From G965215045 sp965215045 (lineage in GTDB: Bacteria > Pseudomonadota > Gammaproteobacteria > JABABF01), in contig OZ244031.1 in the NCBI GenBank assembly GCA_965215045.1, positions 1,178,001 through 1,242,000 of the forward strand: 64,000 nt of DNA. The letters are read 5' to 3'. Within the stretch, counting starts at the first letter, position 1; each line of letters begins with the position of its first letter. The notes beneath the pieces were generated by a model that was given only the letters and a program-made list of their open reading frames with translations, searched no databases and was not told the origin of the DNA. A program made the position numbers and the translations under genes. Shown one piece after another: positions 60,301-64,000 of the stretch.

Positions 60301-63300
60301 GACCTGGAGCTGTCGGTGTCGCAGTTGCAGGCGGGAGAATCTTTTTCCGCCACGGTGGCATTGAGCCATGCGGCCCCGTCCCGGGTGATTGTGGAGGTGG
60401 CGGCGCGCCTGCGCTCAGACCCGATGGGGACATTTGTGCTCCGCAACCTGATCATCGCGGCGGGCCAGAGCAGGGGGACGGTGGAATTTGTCGCGGACCT
60501 GACTACCCTGGGTCTCTACGATGTGTCGGTGAGCCAGGCGTCGTGGAATAACGTGGACCTGGAGATCAGCGATACGGCGACCCGGCCGCTGAATGTGTAT
60601 ATGTTCACGTTGCAGCTGGCGGCCCTGGAGCGGGATTACCTGGTCGAGGCGGGCAGCGGTATCGAGCTGCGGGTGCGCGCCCTGGACTCGCCCGCAAATA
60701 CCGTCCTGCCGGTGCGTTTCGGCGTGACGGGTCTGAGCACCGGGGCACAGCCGGAGGACTTGCGTTTTATCGGTGTGGACGCCAATCACGAGCTGCTGCT
60801 GATGGGAGATGCGACGGCGACCGTGACCCTGCAGGCGGTCGATGATGCGGCACCGGAGACCCGGGAGCGCTTCATGCTGCAGCTCAGCGCCGGGACGCAG
60901 ATGGAGACGCGGGAGCTGGAGGTGGCGCGCAGCGATTACGAGGTGGACCTTCTGCCGCTGCCGCTGGGCCTGGCACTGGCCGGTGCCACCCTGCACGTTA
61001 CCGTGGAGTTGAATGCGGCGGAACCCGGCTCAGACCTGGAGCTGGAGCTGTTGGCACGCCCTGCGGACGGCACCACATCCGCGCCCCTGTCGCTGAGGAT
61101 CGCCGCCGGCCAACGTCAGGCCAGTGGGATGTTCATCCTGCCGTCCGTGTTGGGCCAGTGGTCTGCGGCGGTGAGCCAGGCGCGCTTTGTGAATGCAGAA
61201 CCGGGCGACCAGCCGGGCCCCGCACCGGGGCCGGGTGTGCGCCTGGAGATTATCGAGGACTTTGACTTGCGTATGAGCTTGTCCCCGCCCGAGGTCGCCG
61301 AGGGTGAGACGGCGATGCTGACCGTTACGACGAGCGCACCGCTGCCGGCCGACCTGAATTTCCGCCTGGAAGTCGCCGGCGATGAGCTGCGTTTCAACTT
61401 CGGGGCGGCACTCGCCGTCGAATTCACCCTGGGGCCGTCCGCACCGGACTTCACGGTCCCCGTACTGGCGTACCGGGATAGGCTGCCCGAGGGCCGGGAG
61501 CCGGCGCGCATCACGGCGCGCAGCCTGGACCTGCTCCCGGCGCTGACGGCCGACACGGAGCTGCTGATCGCGCGCAACGGCTTTGCCGCCCGCCTGGAGG
61601 GGGTGCCGTTGACGACGCGCGCCGGCAGTGAACTGCGGCCCCGTGTGCAGTTGAACGCCATGGTTCCGGAGGGCTCCACGGTGCGGGCCACACTCGCCTG
61701 GCGTTTCCTCTCGGGCTCGATGCCCGCCGAGTTGGGCAGCAGCGAGGCGGACATCGTGGAGGGGCAGGCTTCCGTCAGCTTCGACCCGGTGCCACTGGAG
61801 CGGGTGGGCGAGTATGAATTCACCCTGCACACGGCGCGTTTTTTGGCACCGTTCATCGGCGCGGACCAGCGGCAGCTGGACGGAGTGCCGGCGAGCCGGG
61901 CGGTGATCACATCGGAGCTGCCCTTGCAGCTGACCCCCTCCGAGCTGGTTACGGGCATTGACACCGAGGGTGATGTGGAAGCCACAACGGTGCTGGTGAG
62001 TGTGCGGGTGGGCCAGCTGCAGCCGAACGAGGAGGTTACGGTTACGATGCGGTCCGACTTCGGGACGGATCTGCGATTCGTGGATGATGCCATTAATTCG
62101 ATCGAACCGCCGGTTTTCAGATTGAGTGCCTCCATGCCCTCTGATGCAGTGTGGGTGCTGGTTGTCGATGATAACCTGGGCGAACCGCGCGAGAGCTTCA
62201 GCCTGTACGTGGATGCGGTGAGTTCGCTGTACCCCGCGACCCGGACCATCGTGGTGCCGATCACCATCCCGCGCCACGGCTACAAAATCCGCGACTTCCA
62301 CGCCGTGCCCCCGTACGCGATTTTGCGCGATGCCCCCGATCCCGCCGATCGGATCAGCGACAAGATTTATGCCGACCATGTGCCGCTGGAAGTCCGGGCG
62401 AGCGTGGAGGGTGGAAGGGCGGGTGCGGTGCTGTTTCCAGATGATGTGCTGCTGCTGACGTGGGAGAGGCGGGGTCAGGTCTTCGCCAGCACCCGGATAC
62501 AGTTGGTGGGAGACGGTGTGTCGACGCAAACCGCTGTGAGCAGGTCCTTCCAGCTGCCGCAGCCGGGTCATTATGAACTGGCACTCGCAGCCCGCTTTGC
62601 CAGTGGGGAGCCGGGCGACCAGATGGCCCTGGACCCCGTGGCACCGCACCAGGTCGAGGCCCTGCCGCCACCGGTGATCACTTTTTCTTTGCCCGAGGGC
62701 AGCCGCGTGACGCCGGAATCAGGGAGACAGCTCACTCTGACAAGCGGTGAAAATGTGTTCGGTGTATTGGGACTCAGGATCGATCAATCGTCTCCTTTCC
62801 ACGCCACTTTTGCACCGGGGATTGACATATCCGGTTTCGAAGATCAGGTGTTGAATGAGTTTGGCCGTACCGGTAGCGAAATACCGCCCATACAAATTTT
62901 CCCAGACAATATCCCCGAGCCGGCCGAGACTTTTACGCTCAGCAGCCGCTTCTCCATAGACTTCGGTGCGGGGGATGATGCCCCGCCCTTCTCCCAGCGT
63001 GTCGAGACCCAGGTAACGATTGCGCGCAACGGCTACGCATTGACGGCCCTGGGCTTCACGCACCCGGGCGGTACGCTGTATGCGACGGCACCGCTGACTT
63101 TGACCCTGACATTCAATGGCATGCTGCCGGCCCCGGTGAGCGTGCGATTCCAGGCGGTATCGACCGCACCCGCGGACGATACCGTTATTATCGAACGCAC
63201 GCTGCCGGCCGCAGATGCCCCCCGGCTGCCCGTGGATGCCACCCAGGCGACGCCCGTGACCCTGCCCGTGCGCCTGGCCCTGCCTTTTTCGACCGGCACC

Positions 63301-64000
63301 TGGACCGTGTCGGTGCACAGTGCGGTCTTCGCCAGCTCCGAATACGCCGCAGACCAGACGCGCCTGTCCGTGTCCGCCGGCACAGTCGAGATCACGGTCG
63401 TCGAGTCGCCGTTATCCCTGACCCTGCTGCTGACCCCGGATGCGGTTGCCGAGGGCGGTGCCCAGACCAGGTTGAACATAACGATATCCAATCGCCTGGC
63501 GTCGGCCCGGCACCTGAACTTTGAGATGTCGTTCCGGGGGACAGGGCGGCTCGATCCCCCCACCCGGTCCTTTGGTAGAGAGTTCTCGCCCGGCGGCGAT
63601 CAATTGAGTTTTAATTTTTCCGTGCTGGATGACGATGTGCCGAACCCGCGCACCCCGGCGGCGATCATTCTGCAGATCGAGGTAGAGGATGATATGGGCA
63701 ACCGCCTGGGGGGTGCCGAGGCACCGCTCATGGTGGCGCGCGCCGACTATCGGCTCACAAGTTTCGAGCTGCTGGATAGCAAAAGCCTCAAACCGTTGCC
63801 GGCGAGTGCGCAGCTGCCGCTGGGGCAGGAGTTTATCGCTGCCGTTACATTCAATGCGGGCCTGCCGGTGGCCGCGGACTTGCTCCTGGTGGCCAGCAAT
63901 GCAGACGGCCAGATGCACTCCCTGGACGGGGGCGTGGCTGACGCCGGAGACCTGCGAGCGGAATTTTCCACCAGCCTGCTGCGGCCGGGCACCTGGACCG
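49786..64000 (+). CDS. Second giant repeat protein, paralogue of the first (3' end outside window)
   Basis: The frame is open from 49720, after the TAA at 49717-49719, to the end of the window. The first ATG is at 49786, giving at least 4,738 codons. The ATG has no Shine-Dalgarno of its own and falls directly after R-N-D-Y, in mid-repeat, so the protein would start without a signal peptide. It may be a 5'-truncated copy, or be translated by coupling to the short ORF ending at 49781. The product is the same A/B bidomain chain, with about 20 R-N-D-Y/R-H-G-Y junctions. It is collinear with the first gene over long stretches: about 53.1-59.2 kb matches the order in 1.3-8.2 kb, and 60.9 kb onward matches the 18.6-kb block. 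It contains no EVVSL unit in the window. One Cys pair was seen (57615 and 57642). Function is presumed to be as for its neighbour. Confidence 0.85.
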   Translation, partial: MLNSLILSAQQVVAGTVFILTAGLNGPAASTVDVTIELVRQSPAQTAPLMLSIDRGQRSGSLSHTLKDTGEYLVSVTGATFRDGTPSPAITDAARNIPLRVLAAGETPLRSLSARKQSRNARSPVMFFHNATPDQGRPPFRWPQRLAEGESYFNPARGTRQMELVVGPLSAALLPGEQAPLRVWIEPPERADDVRLRWRLLGTRRGFRQFPWNELNIAAGEIIPVTRKRTSYNLTMMAVDDGQPEDTERFQLRATVVVGGTTVHAILDPREAQPPAGEIPLTFEIPRNGYALNALQVLNPTAIYTGSLLEYRVGLNAAAPSDLRVDVQLGAGLATGRLSIPMGDTGATGEVLLPGNLTAAVHPLSLSGATFADGVGHPALEAAAQDVTVQEAPVRMQTTLRPQLVPEGEQSTLTVGVSNPGDTARSVVLLLSSVPEDTRLVFTPGVSPLIALGAMGGGSDMAEQIFIIDVQDDNRANPRTELQLQVQTRDGSVSGEVLASDSVMLTIPRHGYALQSLEVRPGMINAGGDEEVEVVAALNAALPVNSEPFTLEWVTTGKTLYTGTVSRTDTIRFLAGQRTATLTVRPELPALINELIGRNGFYTLRVRGGELRFAAAEPGDQLAIAAPLQSRLSVHPPVELYHITAPPEWERGEPVRLAEGRERDVGALVIRHLHNVLQPGEELPVRVEILPPGNAGELRVLWEENISIPVTSELNIAAGEFIPARRESTSWNLTVRVVDEMDNQPEDTERLQLRAFVVVGGTTVQAVIRTRPNNEIVSTVPPTIEILRNGYVLNRLEMSVQQVVAGNPFMLSASLNGPAPSTVDVTVELALQSPAQTTQLMLSLGRGEQSGSLLHTLNDTGEYLVSVTTATFQDGVSPPALANAVQNVPLRVLAAGTRPLRLQASLTTSGPLREGQTSTVQMSIQNLGGSDTLTVQLAVLENDGDGSPDISIPASLVLTGSGVHEASIEVVDDRLPEPLEMLEIHASAVGMPELQTRVPLSITRNDYVVRSLTVEMPPRTAGLEQQVTVALDTTAPAPVSVMLRATLPAPATSIDFALNIPANSMQGSQGIRLPTPGTWTLSVNRAIFQDSSEALAVAGGARNIQLVVPELIMELTSGSLQLQEEGRTSVLTIRLEPGLPALGYRLRIEVLPTGQISELTAMLLDARGNLYTFEEGAESAYLGAGSPSWTVDVRAVDEMDNQPEDTEVVQVQASIDVYGVFVTRTLSFEILRNGYVLDDLQVLNTGPIYAGLPLEFQVGMNARAASDLQVGVQLGTGLVSGRLTIPAGDTMATGNLQLPGDLMTGQHQLMVSSAAFADGVGTPTVTAVPVPVAVRSPPVQLGLELARELLREGEYTTLTVLVGGLPSGGSVQLDLEQAGDDVPDLLFVPSRLLVAWSQPRRQVRVQALADSTPEPRESVMLQLSPVDDPNIVTRTSLVIARSDYRVQRLSLSADTVRVNETIQATVHLNAPAPAQLRVRLRMADLDGSWLQPAATLVLNRGSQARALTLTPASAEVHVVRVLDAEFTAPGEAGDQQQLPVDQASLRQSFSVVEGVSMEVELVDLQGRLLGVLAEGGTATVRVRASKLLPGETLDLTVEPLMASADRLEFTDGNTLQLSAATPGGGVRVRVLEDGLAGERETVGVIVSEPGGLSAQLEWDVPRHGYAISSFVVTPSELRPGGEATIGITLNSTPVSAVNVRVRVVDANGVGQVSQLQVAANTLTAEGRLQLSQPGSYQVSVASALFADAGQAGDQLALEDRSTAQQLQVVPVELRLALPVTQLVEGEQTTLTVSVRGLALEDELDVSLRLVETDGDGMSELEFAKESLTLSGEESTTMVVVIARTDSLAEVRERVLIEATATGAEAAAVSLELPRNGYMLRRLEVRPGLINEGEEVEIVAFLNAPAPVDVEEFTLEWVDPMSSRTAARTEAMRFLTSRRTSTLTQQPDLAGHERVYRLRVRGNELRFAAGEPGDQLAIPARAQSRLTVAPPVMFIHNASEPSSFSVVRWPAPLAEGETYTNVTGFNWIKFSVGPLSDAVLLPGEQAPLRVWIEPPERADDVRVRWSPAGLPRFTELNIAAGEIIPVTRKRTSYNLTMMAVDDGQPEDTERFQLRATVVVGGTTVHATLGPLFDPPPSGQIPLTFEIPRNEYALDDLQVLNTGPIYPGLLLEYRVGLNAPAPSDLQVDVQLGAGLASGRLSIPVGDMTVTATLQLPENLTAGVHPLSVSGATFADGVGNPTVTATTQDITVQEAQLRMRTTLRPQLVSEGSQATLTVEVENPGTAARRVVLQPVSADARLVFSPAVSPPIALGAAGSGSETAEQIFSIRVQDDNRAAPRTELPLQVQARDGSASGSVLAAASALLTIPRHGYMLELLAPSTAVATAMSLELRLNAPVPSALSLTVEGWRDPQFLQDEGVRLDTAAVVQVAAHIAAGQDTAQLEFAVPPTAFHLYWPSNAYRRNAYLIPVNWRVQFAVPAADARDQAAPDVTLPTTRTWVEPPSPLAPPAPVYKGPLPLAQGEEVRGAPVVADLLEYYSPAVPSWQLAVIGGFGNVVAVRPPQAALVQSGGSPPGHFVIEGISGRGQGLQQAGDIYEVVFTAGTPVLLGFSPCEGLADAACVMLLRGSLPIERLYTYAEEELDFLDLDSGSAYTARDRSGQPILLRSDIFYARANFAAQRVGFVRPETAVTEAPGLQLELNAPTRDAVRAKIGLIDSGGNWRELDLEVPGAEELLLTPYVGNLKHLGLDDRRFSAGVVPRYSTAALTELQTRTRLGETTLTASLAPGLYHARFTGGEFAVAAGLDQVSLNDETGGRAAILRHGVNVLLQAQLAGGVTELRESTPGSRATLELSAENLGIHAYGSDEVLPLVISLEEGAEDVELSTSSLQLMQLRPDRGASGHLQLEVLDDDLAEPRERVAVTISGTPTYGAKITRTVEFVIPRNDYRVMSLQLPPPAEDLQTGQAFAVRVELNAPAPVIARMTVRADNGVGTVVEQQLQIEAGMQSGTAEFVLGRPGTYEFTVLSDAVFTESEGGDQVYLPGTEALMEQLQVGGQVFESVMLSLSLERDTLAEGAQTQLTVSVSELPPAAGGVLPVHLRVEAAAALEVSLLTDTVQLRAAARTQTVMVRALEDGMVEERESFRLLAEAEGLFPVAVELAVPRHGYLLSELQLLPRVVDETESILATASLNVRAPAAVDVELRLVRMSDGDLQTGSLQIAAGEQRAEVLLAPLPAGTWQVSAMARFSSGETGDQLLVPAALAAQNQLLHVLTVHLDALPLEIVAPPVHTLLLAEGEALELTLRVTGLGEGLNAERTIRFSPDPGLQLLRDGAVLDALVLRTAAPMATVSVAAVDDGMAEDQETLLLRMGGAGVVPVEVETIIPRHGYQLNLLRLSQRPVNAGEPFTLVAGLNAPAPAPVEVRVQAVLQSDRSVRRNLVLDIPAGEQTAELSQTLVRTGAWNLTVTGAPFASSTPIDARYYSETSPRPADQAQPMITAAPTFQHVLPRVDDLELSVSQLQAGESFSATVALSHAAPSRVIVEVAARLRSDPMGTFVLRNLIIAAGQSRGTVEFVADLTTLGLYDVSVSQASWNNVDLEISDTATRPLNVYMFTLQLAALERDYLVEAGSGIELRVRALDSPANTVLPVRFGVTGLSTGAQPEDLRFIGVDANHELLLMGDATATVTLQAVDDAAPETRERFMLQLSAGTQMETRELEVARSDYEVDLLPLPLGLALAGATLHVTVELNAAEPGSDLELELLARPADGTTSAPLSLRIAAGQRQASGMFILPSVLGQWSAAVSQARFVNAEPGDQPGPAPGPGVRLEIIEDFDLRMSLSPPEVAEGETAMLTVTTSAPLPADLNFRLEVAGDELRFNFGAALAVEFTLGPSAPDFTVPVLAYRDRLPEGREPARITARSLDLLPALTADTELLIARNGFAARLEGVPLTTRAGSELRPRVQLNAMVPEGSTVRATLAWRFLSGSMPAELGSSEADIVEGQASVSFDPVPLERVGEYEFTLHTARFLAPFIGADQRQLDGVPASRAVITSELPLQLTPSELVTGIDTEGDVEATTVLVSVRVGQLQPNEEVTVTMRSDFGTDLRFVDDAINSIEPPVFRLSASMPSDAVWVLVVDDNLGEPRESFSLYVDAVSSLYPATRTIVVPITIPRHGYKIRDFHAVPPYAILRDAPDPADRISDKIYADHVPLEVRASVEGGRAGAVLFPDDVLLLTWERRGQVFASTRIQLVGDGVSTQTAVSRSFQLPQPGHYELALAARFASGEPGDQMALDPVAPHQVEALPPPVITFSLPEGSRVTPESGRQLTLTSGENVFGVLGLRIDQSSPFHATFAPGIDISGFEDQVLNEFGRTGSEIPPIQIFPDNIPEPAETFTLSSRFSIDFGAGDDAPPFSQRVETQVTIARNGYALTALGFTHPGGTLYATAPLTLTLTFNGMLPAPVSVRFQAVSTAPADDTVIIERTLPAADAPRLPVDATQATPVTLPVRLALPFSTGTWTVSVHSAVFASSEYAADQTRLSVSAGTVEITVVESPLSLTLLLTPDAVAEGGAQTRLNITISNRLASARHLNFEMSFRGTGRLDPPTRSFGREFSPGGDQLSFNFSVLDDDVPNPRTPAAIILQIEVEDDMGNRLGGAEAPLMVARADYRLTSFELLDSKSLKPLPASAQLPLGQEFIAAVTFNAGLPVAADLLLVASNADGQMHSLDGGVADAGDLRAEFSTSLLRPGTWT
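51430..51771 (+). repeat. 342-bp island shared by three places in the window
   Basis: This segment is nearly identical to 4771-5112 and 11272-11613 in the first gene. I counted about ten differences against the copy at 4771, or roughly 97% identity. It encodes the second half of a B domain (T-L-E-W-V-T, R-F-L-A-G-Q-R-T-A-T-L) and the start of the following A domain (L-Y-H-I-T-A-P-P-E-W-E-R). Sequence on both sides is clearly more diverged, which points to recent gene conversion or recombination between the paralogues. Confidence 0.9.
55755..56240 (+). repeat. Internal duplicate within the second gene (partner 50155-50660)
   Basis: The A domain starting P-V-M-F-I-H-N-A-S repeats the one at 50155 at an offset of about 5,580-5,595 bp. 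The stretches 50428-50580 and 56008-56160 (N-I-A-A-G-E-I-I-P-V to G-G-T-T-V-H-A) differ at only one or two bases, while the segments just before and after differ in sequence and length. The similarity fades beyond the next B and A domains, near 56890. Confidence 0.85.
57121..57830 (+). other. Non-repeat insert domain in the second gene, function unknown
   Basis: Between the B domain opened by R-H-G-Y-M-L-E-L-L (about 56887) and the B-like segment ending at about 58195, the sequence leaves the usual A/B pattern. It contains aromatic-rich stretches (F-H-L-Y-W-P-S-N-A-Y-R-R-N-A-Y, 57130; L-L-E-Y-Y-S-P, 57379) and Pro-rich linkers (57286-57324). It also has the only Cys pair I noticed in this gene (P-C-E-G-L-A-D-A-A-C, 57615-57644) and an acidic run (A-E-E-E-L-D-F-L-D-L-D). 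The domain order flanking it matches the first gene at about 6.2-7.2 kb, where a normal A domain (W-S-P-P-E-S-S-L-A-E-G) sits instead. I do not recognise a family. Confidence 0.7.
60925..64000 (+). repeat. Third version of the 3.6-kb bidomain block (cut by window end)
   Basis: From A-R-S-D-Y-E-V-D-L-L-P-L the order and sequence follow the blocks at 18601 and 22201: R-N-G-F-A-A-R-L (61570), R-H-G-Y-K-I-R-D (62272), R-N-G-Y-A-L-T-A (63025) and R-A-D-Y-R-L-T-S (63739). The window ends inside the last B domain. Some segments are highly conserved (E-L-E-L-L-A-R-P-A-D-G-T; T-H-P-G-G-T-L-Y-A-T-A-P). The A domain at 62668-63018 is strongly diverged, as it is between the two copies in the first gene. 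Confidence 0.87.

Noticed and set aside
1..64000. RTX-type giant adhesin with glycine-rich nonapeptide repeats
   Set aside because: No G-G-x-G-x-D series was seen; the C terminus is EF-hand/dockerin-like instead.

Overview
The window is filled by two adjacent giant, repeat-built reading frames on the + strand, in the same frame. I found no tRNA, rRNA, mobile element, CRISPR array or ordinary housekeeping gene. The DNA is GC-rich by eye, with long uninterrupted coding and bacterial-type extracellular modules: Calx-beta-like domains, Ig-like domains, an FG-GAP propeller and dockerin/EF-hand-like tails. This suggests a high-GC bacterium, perhaps Gram-negative. I cannot name a lineage.

Layout. 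Bases 1-49395 are one open frame of at least 16,464 codons, already open at base 1, so the 5' end lies upstream. It is mostly an alternation of two beta-rich domain types. Type A is Calx-beta-like, with an LAEGE-type entry and a DD..AE.RE signature. Type B is Ig-like, opening with R-N-D-Y or R-H-G-Y, containing L-N-A-P-A-P, and usually closing on G-D-Q. There are about 59 A/B junctions. A third module of about 105 residues ('EVVSL' unit) occurs at 22-1290, 2689, 8545-9501, 15049-17247 (seven copies at an almost exact 315-bp period) and 43810. Large internal duplications are visible: about 6.5 kb in tandem (2689-9189 and 9190-15690) and about 3.6 kb in tandem (18601-22200 and 22201-25755). A more diverse A/B array follows to about 43.8 kb. 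Near the C terminus are a probable seven-bladed FG-GAP propeller (about 45.76-47.07 kb), a triplicated 22-residue micro-repeat (48031-48228) and two tandem 104-residue EF-hand/dockerin-like units with a Cys pair each (48778-49392).

Bases 49396-49785 separate the two genes. This gap holds three stops in the giant frame, a possible broken repeat remnant, and a 57-codon ORF with a good Shine-Dalgarno sequence that ends 4 nt before the first ATG of the second giant frame. From 49720 (first ATG 49786) to the window end the same frame is open again for at least 4,738 codons. This second protein is a paralogue, collinear with the first over long stretches, with islands of about 97% nucleotide identity. 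It has no EVVSL units in the window, carries a unique insert near 57.1-57.8 kb, and begins in mid-domain with no visible signal peptide.

Likely role (inference): a very long secreted or surface-exposed fibre or adhesin, with a paralogous or 5'-truncated second copy. Cysteines in the first protein are very few and, by my reading, always in close pairs, which fits export and disulfide bonding. No secretion system, promoter or terminator can be confirmed from this window.
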